Assembly: GCA_965223305.1 (NCBI GenBank)
Contig: CBDCWT010000062.1
Coordinates: 1 to 64,000 of the forward strand
Length of the DNA: 64,000 nt
Reading direction: 5' to 3'
Source: CBDCWT01 sp965223305
Lineage (GTDB): Bacteria > Planctomycetota > Planctomycetia > Pirellulales > Pirellulaceae
The notes beneath the pieces are model-generated. The model was not told the DNA's origin. It saw nothing but the letters and a program-made list of their open reading frames with translations, and did not search any database. Positions 26,304-35,146 of this stretch are shown here, one piece after another (the stretch's first letter is position 1; every line of letters begins with the position of its first letter). Both the position numbers and the translations under genes were made by a program.

Positions 26304-28133
26304 ATGAGACGACCCATTGTTAACACCGCGCGTCATCGGAATCTCGACAAACTAATAGTAGCCTCGGTCTTCGGCTTATTATCTTTAGCAAGCGTTGGGC
26401 ACGCGGAAGAGTCACCGCCGATTTTTCTCGATCAAAATTGGGACTCGGAGACTCGACAGGGCTACTACACAACAAGCCAGGGTTCGCGAATCATGCCCTA
26501 CTCCTGGTTCATATCACTTGAAGCTGCCGATAGCGAGCAGTCCTTCGCTGCCACGGCGTTGATTCCCTTGGGATATTTGCCCAATCCTCAGAGTCGCACA
26601 AATCCTGATGGGCTACCGGTTGGATTTGCGATCGACACTGCTTCGGAAGGCGAGACATTCATTGGGCTCAACTGCGCGGCATGTCATACGAACCGTATCA
26701 GCTATCAAGGCAGGACCTTTCAGATCGACGGCGCTCCAACGTTGGCCGACACCGGCGGCTTGATTCGCGCGATCAAGCAATCGATAGACGCGACGATAGC
26801 TGATAGCGCAAAATTCGATCGCTTTGCCAGGAGTGTTTTGCAAGGAGACTACTCGCACCAACGAGCGGCCGAGCTGAAGGGACGTTTAGACGAATTCAAG
26901 GAATACTGGGATGAGTTTACGACCGCCAGCACTCCTCCTCATCCGTGGGGCCGGGCGCGGCTCGACGCGTTCGGAATGATCTTTAATCGCGTGTCTGCGA
27001 TTGACTTGGATCTCCCCGAGAACAATCGCTCGCCTAACGCGCCGGTTAGCTTTCCGTTCTTGTGGGGAGCCTCAGCGGAAAACAAAGTGCAGTGGAATGG
27101 CTCCGCGAGCAACGAGAACGATATCGAGCGGCTTGGCCGCAATGTCGGCGAGGTGCTAGGCGTGTTCGCGGAAGCAGAGCTGCGCAAGACGACGATTCTA
27201 CGTCCCTACCAACGGACGAGCGCTAAGCGTCTCAATCAACTGTGGCTTGAAGACCGGCTGAAAGAGCTCACCTCGCCGGTCTGGCCAGAAGAGTATCTGG
27301 GTGCGATCGATCCGGTGAAGAAGGAAGCCGGCCGAATCCTATTCCAACAACATTGCGTCAGTTGTCATGAGATTGTGCCACATGGTCAGCAGAGTCGACA
27401 TGTCGACGTGGTCATGACGCCGCTTGTGGATATCGGCACAGATCGCCTGATGGCGGAAAACGCCGTGAATCGCACTTCAAAGACCGGCCGGCTAGAAGGC
27501 TCGCGGCGCCTCTTTAGTAAGCCGCTTCCGGCGGAAGTGCCGACCCTTGAGCTGTTGGCGAACGTCGTCGTTGGCGCAATTCTCAGTCCGTTTGGTGACG
27601 TCAGCTCTGACTTCCTACTGCAGGCAATGACGCCTGAATTGGACACTGTGCAGCTCAATGCGTTGACGCAGCAGAAGATGAAAAGTCTGTATGGAGAATC
27701 GGCGAGTCGCGAAGAGGAGCTCATCGAACTACTGCGATCATATGAGGCGAAGTATTCGCGCTACTTTGAAGAGATCGAAGAGAAGCCCCAGACTGAGGCG
27801 CCGGCCGCGCGCGCCACGAGTAACCCGCTCTTGGCGTACAAAGGACGACCGCTTGACGGGATCTGGGCAACGGCGCCCTATCTCCATAGTGGTTCCGTGG
27901 CGAATCTCTATGAGATATTGCTTCCGGGGAACGAGCGACTTCAGAAATTCTGGGTCGGCAGTTCAGAGTTCGATCCAGTCAAAGTCGGCTTCCAAACTAC
28001 GGAGGGATCAGGCACAACGCTGCTCGATACGAGTTGGCCAGGCAGCTCGAGGCTCGGCCACGATACCTATGGAAACGATACTTTCACAGAAGAACAACGC
28101 TGGCAGCTCGTGGAATACATGAAGTCGCTGTAG
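26304..28133 (+). CDS. Di-haem c-type cytochrome, RoxA-like (peroxidase-like)
   Basis: A 609-residue secreted protein starting at an ATG with AAAGGGG upstream. A signal peptide (about residues 14-34) is followed by two haem c sites: CAACH (Cys124, Cys127, His128) and CVSCH (Cys351, Cys354, His355). The conserved segments GIWATAPYLHSGSVANLYE and FWVGSSEFDPVKVGF are characteristic of the RoxA-like or di-haem cytochrome c peroxidase-related family. RoxA-type enzymes cleave polyisoprene by oxygenation; most relatives have no known substrate. It would act in the periplasm or outside the cell. The next gene, 25 bp downstream, is probably in the same operon. Confidence 0.85.
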   Translation: MRRPIVNTARHRNLDKLIVASVFGLLSLASVGHAEESPPIFLDQNWDSETRQGYYTTSQGSRIMPYSWFISLEAADSEQSFAATALIPLGYLPNPQSRTNPDGLPVGFAIDTASEGETFIGLNCAACHTNRISYQGRTFQIDGAPTLADTGGLIRAIKQSIDATIADSAKFDRFARSVLQGDYSHQRAAELKGRLDEFKEYWDEFTTASTPPHPWGRARLDAFGMIFNRVSAIDLDLPENNRSPNAPVSFPFLWGASAENKVQWNGSASNENDIERLGRNVGEVLGVFAEAELRKTTILRPYQRTSAKRLNQLWLEDRLKELTSPVWPEEYLGAIDPVKKEAGRILFQQHCVSCHEIVPHGQQSRHVDVVMTPLVDIGTDRLMAENAVNRTSKTGRLEGSRRLFSKPLPAEVPTLELLANVVVGAILSPFGDVSSDFLLQAMTPELDTVQLNALTQQKMKSLYGESASREEELIELLRSYEAKYSRYFEEIEEKPQTEAPAARATSNPLLAYKGRPLDGIWATAPYLHSGSVANLYEILLPGNERLQKFWVGSSEFDPVKVGFQTTEGSGTTLLDTSWPGSSRLGHDTYGNDTFTEEQRWQLVEYMKSL

Positions 28134-28158
28134 GTAGTCAGATCAAGGACGCATCGGC

Positions 28159-28845
28159 ATGACCAAGCCTATCTCCTCTACGAACACACTCTTGCTCATT
28201 GCCCTGATGAGTGAAGCGCAAGACATTCTCCCCGCCGACGCAGCGCCCTATTGGGTCAACGACAAGAGCCCAAACGCGGCGCCACAGCAGGCCTACCGTT
28301 TCGACAAACTGACGATCGGGATCACGGGTCCCCTGGGGCACAGTTTCCTCTCGGTTGGACTGCGGCTGCTGCTGGGAAACCGAGACCAGGACGAGATGCC
28401 CTTTACACGAATGGTCAATTTCGGTGCGGCCGGCAAGTACCCTTGGAGCGACGCCGAAGTGTTGTCCGCCTACTTTGTGCGGGAGGCCCGGCGCTGGGAC
28501 GAGACCATCCCGGCGCGCGGATTTGAATTCTATACGGCACCGGCCAAGCTTGCCGTCCCGGACCTACCCGATGGAGAGACCACTCAAGTGTGCCTGAGCA
28601 GCAACCGCTTTTCGAGCGATTTCGACCGCCAAACGCACCAGATGCTTGACGGCGATCTCGAGGACTTCGAGCTCTACGACATGGCACGTGTCGCCAGCCT
28701 GTGCGAAATACCGTTCTATTCGATTAAGTTCGTCACCAACGTCACAACTCCTGAAGGTGCATCGGAGTTCTTCCAGAACCTCGCTCCAGCCCGAAAAGTC
28801 GGGACTTGCAAGCTGCGCGAGTTTCTCGAGACTGCTGTCGGATGA
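28159..28845 (+). CDS. Nucleoside phosphorylase/nucleosidase-like protein
   Basis: A 228-residue protein resembling methylthioadenosine/S-adenosylhomocysteine nucleosidase-type phosphorylases. It opens with a LLLIALMSEAQDI segment similar to the family start (G-A-M-x-x-E), has a central VNFGAAGKYP like the family T-G-x-A-G, and a late FELYDMARVASLCEIPFYSIKFVTN that matches the D-M-E-x-x-x-x-A-x-V-C pattern with substrate-binding residues altered (ELYDMA for VDMEGA). It has no signal peptide, so it is cytoplasmic, unlike its cytochrome neighbour. The altered binding segment means the substrate may not be MTA or SAH. Confidence 0.6.
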   Translation: MTKPISSTNTLLLIALMSEAQDILPADAAPYWVNDKSPNAAPQQAYRFDKLTIGITGPLGHSFLSVGLRLLLGNRDQDEMPFTRMVNFGAAGKYPWSDAEVLSAYFVREARRWDETIPARGFEFYTAPAKLAVPDLPDGETTQVCLSSNRFSSDFDRQTHQMLDGDLEDFELYDMARVASLCEIPFYSIKFVTNVTTPEGASEFFQNLAPARKVGTCKLREFLETAVG

Positions 28846-28914
28846 CTGCCAAGAAACTATCGCTGGTCAAGCGCCGCATCAATACGGCGCCGCACTGCTT
28901 GCCACGTGATCGCC

Positions 28915-30648
28915 TCAGATAAACTCGTGGTCCGCTACTCGATTAGCTAACGACCTCTGAATTCTCTTTGCTTCTTCGACCGGCAGATGGCGAATGATCG
29001 GACCGCCACCAGTGTTGGATTGTCCGGCCGTATCAATGGATAGAGCTGCCAAGCTCAAGCGGCGATCAAAAAAGCTTTGCGTTACTGAAACGTTTTGAAT
29101 GTTATCGAGTGGTAGGCACACTGTCTCGCGATTAATCCAGCCCTTTCGACTGAGAAAATGACGCTCTCCCATCCAATAACCGGTGTGACGGAACCACTGG
29201 TAGTTCAAAAAGTACACTGCTGGAATAGCTGGGAGCAAGATTAGGCAGAACCAACCAAACATGCCAAATGTCTGTGCCATGATTGCTATTATCAATAGCC
29301 AACCCTTCTTGGAACCGCGCAGGACGGCGCGCGGTGAAACGCGTTTCCAGTTTGGTTCGACCGTGGTCAATTCAGGCATCGCTTGCTCGGCGATCTGGTG
29401 TGCCACCGTCTTTGACGCTACCGGTACCAAGACGTCTCGCTTCGTGGTTTCGTCGATCTCCCTCCGATCACCCGCGCTATCCGCTCGGATCGTAGCCAGC
29501 CCAAAGTAGCGTCGGAGAAGACCTTCCTCGAGCTTGATCGCCTGAATTCGATCACGTGCGAGACTGCCGCGCCGTATCGCTAACAGCCCATATGACGTAG
29601 TCAGCAAGTCGCCACTCCTTGCTAAACGGAACCCATGATAGCGAACCACATAGGCCACCACCGAGCCTGCTAGTCCCACCAACACCAACGAGAGGCTCTT
29701 CGCGAGCGTGTCGTCAAAGAACAAGTTGAAAACAAAGTTGAAGGGTCCTAGGTCCGGCAACATTGACTCAAGATGCTCCAGCAGCTTGCTGAACTCCGCT
29801 CCTCCATTCCATCGTCGCTCGACTTGCCGACCCAGCTCCCGCTCAGCCTTGCCCCACCACCGCTCAACGATTATCTGGAAGTACACGATCGCGGCGAGCA
29901 CAGCACCCAGACTGGCCACAAGTTTCGAAGTTAAGCCGCCCAGCAACAAATCGCGAATTCCAAGCTGGCAAACGTAATCGGGTTTGTCGTTGATGACGCC
30001 AACTTGATAGTCTCTTTCCGATGCTCCCTGGCATTTGCCGATCGTTGCTTTGACATCTTCAGCGGCTTGCCGGGACAAGACGTTGAGGCTGGCTTCCTGC
30101 GCATCACTTCCGGCCGTGGTTATCTCCATTTTCGCTAAATCGAGGATTCTGTGGACAACACCTTGGTGAATCTCCAGTTCCTGTACACGGTCCAGCGGGA
30201 TTCGTCGCTCGCGTCGAAAAATCACGCCTGAGTTGATCACGAGCTCCTTGTCGGTCACCAGGTACCGAAAAGTGATATAGTGCAGTACATAGAGTGCCGC
30301 CATCGGCAGCAGGCCGAAACACACAACAAGAAAGATCACGGTGCCTAGCGGAACAAAGATACTAGCGATCAAGACGGGAATGATGACACGGACGAACAAC
30401 TCCAGGCACGGTAGCCAGAGAGTTGCTCTATCGAGTCTGCTGCTAGTCGCGATGTCGCCAGCTTCGCCTGGTGGCGCCGCGTCTTGATTAGGTGCAGAAT
30501 GCAATTCAAGGTCGATGTTAAGGCCTTGCGTTGTGTCAGCGTCTTCCAAACGCGAGTCACTTCTCACAGAGCCGGCATCTACAGCGCGTTCATGACGATC
30601 AGGATCTGCAGGCTGTGTTGCTGCGGGTTCAATCGTCGGCTCGTTCAT
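28915..30648 (-). CDS. Bacterial PH-domain membrane protein, YdbT-like
   Basis: A 577-residue membrane protein with an acidic N-tail (1-70), then alternating paired membrane helices and bacterial PH (bPH2) domains. Helices lie near residues 79-120, 235-260, 320-345 and 425-455. The bPH2 signature appears three times: FRYLVTDKELVINSGVIFRRERRIPLDRVQ (in part), GDLLTTSYGLLAIRRGSL and REXVCLPLDNIQNVSVTQS-type text near the C-terminus. This matches B. subtilis YdbT, which works with YdbS. The start overlaps the end of the upstream ydbS-like gene by 20 bp. In Bacillus the pair protects against certain envelope-active peptides; its role here is not known. Confidence 0.85.
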   Translation of the reverse strand: MNEPTIEPAATQPADPDRHERAVDAGSVRSDSRLEDADTTQGLNIDLELHSAPNQDAAPPGEAGDIATSSRLDRATLWLPCLELFVRVIIPVLIASIFVPLGTVIFLVVCFGLLPMAALYVLHYITFRYLVTDKELVINSGVIFRRERRIPLDRVQELEIHQGVVHRILDLAKMEITTAGSDAQEASLNVLSRQAAEDVKATIGKCQGASERDYQVGVINDKPDYVCQLGIRDLLLGGLTSKLVASLGAVLAAIVYFQIIVERWWGKAERELGRQVERRWNGGAEFSKLLEHLESMLPDLGPFNFVFNLFFDDTLAKSLSLVLVGLAGSVVAYVVRYHGFRLARSGDLLTTSYGLLAIRRGSLARDRIQAIKLEEGLLRRYFGLATIRADSAGDRREIDETTKRDVLVPVASKTVAHQIAEQAMPELTTVEPNWKRVSPRAVLRGSKKGWLLIIAIMAQTFGMFGWFCLILLPAIPAVYFLNYQWFRHTGYWMGERHFLSRKGWINRETVCLPLDNIQNVSVTQSFFDRRLSLAALSIDTAGQSNTGGGPIIRHLPVEEAKRIQRSLANRVADHEFI

Positions 30649-31240
30649 TCGGTCCTCGGTTCGCGGCTCCGATCAGTTGATCGCGCAGCCTGCTGGCAAT
30701 CGCGACATCCAGCCCGGGTATCCGGTGAGAGGCGTCGCGCGTGCCGGCGGTGTGGATCTGAAGGGAAGCTAGTCCCCATTTCCGTTCGAGCGGCCCCAGA
30801 TGCAAGTCGACGTGCTGCAGCCTCGATAGCGGTATCGCGACGGCGACATGCCAGATCACGCCATAACGTAGCTCGAGCACCTTTTCACCGACGCGATATG
30901 ACCAGCTTCTGTGTTCCCAACGGGGCCACCAAACCACATTCACAGCGATAACGCCAGCGAGAGCAAGCCAGACTAGTGGAACGATCAGTTTCCAGGGAAA
31001 GGGTACGAACCAAAGTAGAGTGCTGCCGGCGACCAGCGACACAACACCGATGACCGAGCAGGTGGTCGCGTTGACAAATCGTGAAAGACCAACTGAGCGA
31101 GCAGCTAGCTCCTTGAACTCGTCGGACGGACAAGCGTCGATTCGAAGTTCCGTAGCAGCGGATGAGCAGTCGTCGGATGACGAATTGTCTGTTTTCGACG
31201 CCGTTCGTTCATCAGAATCGGCGGTGGTGTCTGTTTTCAT
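30629..31240 (-). CDS. Bacterial PH-domain membrane protein, YdbS-like
   Basis: A 203-residue protein with a Ser/Asp-rich N-tail, two membrane helices (about 67-110, NATTCSVIGVVSLVAGSTLL and LIVPLVWLALAGVIAVNVV) and one bPH2 domain (VLELRYGVIWHVAVAIPLSRLQHVDLHLG, shown in part below 20 where needed: RLQHVDLHLGPLERKWGLA). It precedes and overlaps the YdbT-like gene by 20 bp, so the two are translationally coupled as in Bacillus. No catalytic site is expected. The pair forms one membrane complex by analogy. Confidence 0.83.
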   Translation of the reverse strand: MKTDTTADSDERTASKTDNSSSDDCSSAATELRIDACPSDEFKELAARSVGLSRFVNATTCSVIGVVSLVAGSTLLWFVPFPWKLIVPLVWLALAGVIAVNVVWWPRWEHRSWSYRVGEKVLELRYGVIWHVAVAIPLSRLQHVDLHLGPLERKWGLASLQIHTAGTRDASHRIPGLDVAIASRLRDQLIGAANRGPNERADD

Positions 31241-31528
31241 TCGAACCTAGAAGGAATGGAGTCAGCAGCTGCGATCATCGGTGAACGCGTTGCGAAGTAG
31301 ACAATAGTGCCACCAACTACAAATTCGCGTTCATTGCTCTGATATTACTACCCGGCAGCCATTTTCGCTAATTTTAGCTGTCATTCCAGGCTGAAGAACT
31401 TCCTTCCAAGTCGTGTGACAATGGGACTGAACGCTTCACAAACCTGCGGACATCGCTTCACCCTCCCGCTCGGAGGTCGGGCAGCTTCTGCAATCCGCCA
31501 AACTCTGGCGAGTTCGGCTACGCTGCAA

Positions 31529-31592
31529 ATCAGCCGCTGGGCGTTAGCCCACGGTTCATCCCAAAACCGGATGCTAACGCATTCCGGCTGAT
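31529..31592. repeat. Palindromic intergenic repeat, family R2, copy 2
   Basis: Begins ATCAGCCGCTGGGCGTTAGC and ends GCATTCCGGCTGAT. The two halves are complementary with a short AT-containing loop. Inverse orientation to the copy at 25923. Confidence 0.78.
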
Positions 31593-31633
31593 GGCTGTCC
31601 TCCCTGGAGTTGCGTTTGGCTGTTCGCGAGAAA

Positions 31634-31787
31634 GTAGGCCGGAACAAGCGGCGGGAAAGCTCTGGCTTCACACTCCGTGAGCGCCGCGCTGTTCCGGCGA
31701 CGCATCAAACCGGTGTTGCCGGAACAGCGCGGCGCGGGAAAATCGTAGGCACAGGGATGGCTGCTGGCGCCGCTTGTTCCGGCCTAC
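31634..31787. repeat. Nested palindromic repeat, family P, copy 2
   Basis: Outer arms of 20 bases: GTAGGCCGGAACAAGCGGCG at 31634-31653 and its exact complement at 31768-31787. Inner arms: CGCCGCGCTGTTCCGGC near 31682-31698 and GCCGGAACAGCGCGGCG near 31718-31734. This copy is nearly the same as the one at 58166-58318, in the opposite direction. Confidence 0.88.
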
Positions 31788-31828
31788 CGCTACCGCTCTT
31801 CACAAACCAAGCGGACATCCACCTCACC

Positions 31829-32119
31829 CTCCCGCGCGCGGGAGGGTCGGACGTGATAGCGTCCGGGGAGGGCTGCCCGAGAGTGATCGCCCCCGAGGCG
31901 TGCCCCCCTCTCCGGCCCTTCGGGCCGACTCTCCCCAAAGGGGAGAGTGACGAAAGACGAAATCACGCACTAAGCTACAAGCTGCACGACCCGCTCGCGG
32001 GAGGGTCGGACGCGATAGCGTCCGGGGAGGGCTGCCCGGGAGTGATCGCCCCGAGGCGCGCCCCCCCTCACCGGCCCTTCGGGCCGACTCTCCCCAAGGG
32101 GAGAGTGAGGAAAGACGAG
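31829..32119. repeat. Multi-hairpin module, two tandem copies
   Basis: Each copy of about 130-140 bp is a string of four short hairpins: CCCTCCCGC/GCGGGAGGG, GACGCGATAGCGTC, CCGGCCCTTCGGGCCG and CTCTCCCC/GGGGAGAG. Copy one spans about 31829-31968 and copy two about 31988-32119. A single related copy in reverse lies at about 57995-58135. No coding capacity. Confidence 0.75.
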
Positions 32120-32281
32120 ATCCGCACCAACTAAGAGCGGCACGACCTCACTGGGAGAGGGTCAGGTAGTACCGCTCCGGGACCAAGCCTAGTCTGCAGA
32201 AGTTGTCGACGCAGTCGACCTTTGTCCGAAAGTGCTTTGCAGTCATCACCTTGATTGCATCGTCTGTCACCCGGCCTCACA

Positions 32282-33550
32282 ATGCGTGTACTCGAACATC
32301 AAGCTCTCGTGCAACCAGGTTGCGGAGAAGTAGACTTGGCTTCTCAACTGAAAGAAGTAATTCTTCTCGTTCACGGAATTCGGACCTTTGCTGGCTGGCA
32401 GCCAATGGTTAAACGAATCTTGGAAGAGATTCCCGATACGAAAGTGATCCCGATCAAGTATGGGTACTTGGATGCATTTCGCTTCTGGTGTCCCTTCATC
32501 ACGCGTCGGGCTGCGATCGATGAACTGCGGCGAGAAATACAGCACGCGCGGGCGGCATATCCAGACGCTCAGATTTCAGCCATCGCCCATAGCTTCGGGA
32601 CGTACGCAATCGCACGAATTCTCACCGAAAACCCCGACATCAAGTTCCACCGTCTGATCCTCTCTGGTGCCATCATCCCACGAACCTACCGCTGGGATTA
32701 CGTACGGGACCGATTGGCTACGGACGTGGTCAACGACTACGGTACGCGCGACATCTGGCCAGTACTCGCGAAGTGCCTGAGTTGGGGATACGGCGACACT
32801 GGTCGCCACGGTTTCGGACGCACCGGAGTCGTGGATCGTGGACACAACTACGCCCACAGCGACTTCTTCAACGAGAAGTTCGTCCGCGACTACTGGAAGC
32901 CTTGGTTCGAGCATAGCAAGATCGTCTCTTCGCCGTGGGAAGAAGAGGCGCCGCCATCTTCGTGGCCGCTCAGCATTCTGTCGGTGATACCCCTCCAGTG
33001 GGCACTCTGCCTGCTTCTGCTGGCAGCAGCTGTTGGTCTTGGGATGAGTGCTGCGTTCAGTACACCTCCGTCGACCAGGACCGACGAAGATCCGCAACAT
33101 CTTCAGTCGACGATCCCAAAAGATAGCGAGCAGCAACAACTGCATTACTACCTGAAGAAGCTGCCGGCCGTTCAAGCAGCGGGTGAAGCGCAGATCATTG
33201 CTGAGGCGTTACGTTCTTGGAAGCAAGTGGCCGACGTCGGAGGCGGCAAGGTATCGCGGGAGGCAGATGCAAACGCAGTCCTCGAGCTTGGTCCGCTCCC
33301 TTTTGTCACCGTAAAGAGGCCTGACGATCCGGGCGGAACTTGGCGGATCCTCTTTTCAAGCCAAGAGCAATACGATGCCGCTCGACTCGAAGCAGCAGCA
33401 TGCCACGCATTCGGCCGTTTTTTTGGTTTGGGCTATAGCAAACATCCGGCGGATGTGATGTTCGATTACGACAACGATCCGACTGCCCAGCGCGCCCTCA
33501 AACCAAGCCCTCACGACATTCGGGAGATTCAGAAGCGAAGTTCGAGGTGA
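32282..33550 (+). CDS. Membrane-anchored alpha/beta hydrolase of unknown role
   Basis: A 422-residue protein starting at the ATG at 32282 (a TTG at 32255 is an alternative). The first 220 residues form an alpha/beta hydrolase: oxyanion segment VILLVHGIRTFAGW, nucleophile elbow ISAIAHSFGTYA (Ser104), a downstream LILSGAIIPR strand and a candidate histidine in DRGHNYAHSDFF. A membrane helix follows (about residues 246-270, LQWALCLLLLAAAVGLGMSA), and then a C-terminal domain of about 150 residues with no recognised match. The fusion of a cytoplasmic-looking hydrolase to a membrane helix and a second domain is unusual. Neighbours give no clue to substrate. Confidence 0.72.
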   Translation: MRVLEHQALVQPGCGEVDLASQLKEVILLVHGIRTFAGWQPMVKRILEEIPDTKVIPIKYGYLDAFRFWCPFITRRAAIDELRREIQHARAAYPDAQISAIAHSFGTYAIARILTENPDIKFHRLILSGAIIPRTYRWDYVRDRLATDVVNDYGTRDIWPVLAKCLSWGYGDTGRHGFGRTGVVDRGHNYAHSDFFNEKFVRDYWKPWFEHSKIVSSPWEEEAPPSSWPLSILSVIPLQWALCLLLLAAAVGLGMSAAFSTPPSTRTDEDPQHLQSTIPKDSEQQQLHYYLKKLPAVQAAGEAQIIAEALRSWKQVADVGGGKVSREADANAVLELGPLPFVTVKRPDDPGGTWRILFSSQEQYDAARLEAAACHAFGRFFGLGYSKHPADVMFDYDNDPTAQRALKPSPHDIREIQKRSSR

Positions 33551-33679
33551 ATGGGCTGCTGGTATGTCCGACCTCCTGCGAATTGGCGACATCAGCGAGG
33601 AGTTGCAACTGCTCGTCTTTTTCTCGACGGCCGAGAGCAGCTAGCTGCACTGCGCGGATGGATAGCAAGCGACGTATTG

Positions 33680-34936
33680 CTAGATCTCGACGCGGATCTC
33701 CCGTCGCTCGACCTGATACTGGGGTAGCTTGACCGGCGCTGGCCCTCCGCCGTTGTCGACAAACGTCCGATTGCGGCCTGCATTCTTGGCCTCGCCAACT
33801 GAACGCCGCAAACGAGCCAACAACTCGGGTAGTGACTCGTCCCGCCGCGCCTCGACGACAGCGAAGCTAGCCGTCACATCCACCGCTTCTTCACCCACCT
33901 GGAAGGTAGAAACCTCAAGAGTCTGGCGAATTCGCTCGGCTCCGCTGGTCGCGTTGGAAAGCGCCGTATCCCCGAGAAACAACAGAAACGCTTGGCCATC
34001 GTAGCGGATCACTCGATCAAAACCTCGATCCTTCCGCACGAAATCCAACATCACCTCGCCGAATGCGGGCAGCACCCGGTCGGTTGCATCAGCCCCAAGC
34101 GTCTCATTCAACCGGGCAGTGCGGTCGACATCAACCAACACGCAGCTGACCAGTCGTTGGCGTTCGGCGTCCTCCTGCCACCAATCACGAGCGACGACTT
34201 CCAGCCCCAGCCGACTCAGGGCGCCCGACGCCACGTCTTGCTGCCGCAGGTCATCAATGAGCTCGAGCCGATTGTCGTCTCGAAGCAGGTGGGACAGCTC
34301 TTCCGAGACGAAGTCCCGAACTTTGTCAAAAGAATTGAAAATTGCAGCCAACTCACGAGCAACTTCTGTCGGCGACTGCTCGGCGTTCTCACCGCGGTCC
34401 AACAGCGAGTCCTGGGCGGTCTTGGCTTGAAAATGTTGGTCAAGGAGAAGCTCCTCGAAACGCCCGGTCAACGGCGTGAGGATCTCGCCTTCGTCCTTGT
34501 GCTTACTGAGCACCGCCGCCCACTGCTCTAGCCGGCCCAGCCAGGTTGTCCCCTCTTCCGATAGATGATCCGCCAGAAACTCCCGGGACTCGGGACACCA
34601 CCAGCTCTTGTCCACTGGCAGTACACACGCCCGCAAGATCGGTAGCTCTAGGTAAACCAGCCACAAGACCGACTCGACCGTCGACTGCGGATCAATCTTG
34701 GCTTGCTGGAGGATGGCCAGCCATTCCTCCTTCAGCATGCAGCCTTCCTCTTCCGTGCTTTCATCGTCGTCGGTCGGCTCGGGAAGAGGCTCTTCGACGG
34801 GCACCTGCTCCGGCCTGTGACGCCGCAGGCTCAGCAGTTGTGCGACCGCCTGCTGGCTACGACTGTCCGCCAAGGCTGACAGGGCAAAACCCAGCCCCAA
34901 GTTCAAGATGGCGATCAGAAAGACGGCAGTAACCAT
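33680..34936 (-). CDS. Degenerate GGDEF-domain protein
   Basis: A 418-residue protein with an N-terminal membrane helix (about residues 2-22), an acidic linker, a helical middle region (70-235) and a C-terminal GGDEF domain (about 240-400). The domain has the usual strand VSCVLVDVDRTARLNETLG and a RVIRYDGQAFLLFL signature, where the active GG(D/E)EF loop is replaced by DGQAF (313-317). Loss of both the first Gly and the acidic residue argues against diguanylate cyclase activity. The domain could bind nucleotides or act as a scaffold. It is a lone gene on the minus strand, convergent with the alpha/beta hydrolase. Confidence 0.82.
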   Translation of the reverse strand: MVTAVFLIAILNLGLGFALSALADSRSQQAVAQLLSLRRHRPEQVPVEEPLPEPTDDDESTEEEGCMLKEEWLAILQQAKIDPQSTVESVLWLVYLELPILRACVLPVDKSWWCPESREFLADHLSEEGTTWLGRLEQWAAVLSKHKDEGEILTPLTGRFEELLLDQHFQAKTAQDSLLDRGENAEQSPTEVARELAAIFNSFDKVRDFVSEELSHLLRDDNRLELIDDLRQQDVASGALSRLGLEVVARDWWQEDAERQRLVSCVLVDVDRTARLNETLGADATDRVLPAFGEVMLDFVRKDRGFDRVIRYDGQAFLLFLGDTALSNATSGAERIRQTLEVSTFQVGEEAVDVTASFAVVEARRDESLPELLARLRRSVGEAKNAGRNRTFVDNGGGPAPVKLPQYQVERREIRVEI

Positions 34937-35042
34937 CGGCTCGACACGAAGGCGGAAGCAAAAGTGGGACGAACTTCAAGCTGAAAAATCGTCACGCCCG
35001 GCTCTTGTGACGCGCTCACCAATCCCAATTCCAGGCGGTATT

Positions 35043-35080
35043 AAATAGACGAAAGCGGACGAACTTGACGTCCGTCCGCT
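35043..35080 (-). terminator. Likely Rho-independent terminator of the cysteine-rich gene
   Basis: On the minus strand AGCGGACG pairs with CGTCCGCT (8 bp, loop of 11) and is followed by TTCGTCTATTT. It lies 67 bp downstream of the stop of the cysteine-rich gene. Confidence 0.5.
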
Positions 35081-35146
35081 CCCGCGTTGCCCGTCGTTGC
35101 CTCCGCTCTGTTCAACAAGTTGGTGAGAAGAGGCCGATCGGAATCG

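Larger units (their letters stand above)
31241..32281. other. Divergent intergenic region, 1 kb, dense in repeats
   Basis: Contains in order a short R3 unit (31500-31521), an R2 palindrome (31529-31592), a nested palindrome P (31634-31787) and two copies of a multi-hairpin module (about 31829-31968 and 31988-32119). The stretch from about 31490 to 31965 is repeated in reverse orientation at about 57995-58470 with high identity. A reading frame at 31610-32134 is made entirely of these repeats and is not a gene. Confidence 0.85.

Noticed and set aside
31610..32134. 174-codon reading frame
   Set aside because: Made entirely of palindromic repeat modules; a near-identical frame recurs at 58101-58343 within another repeat block.
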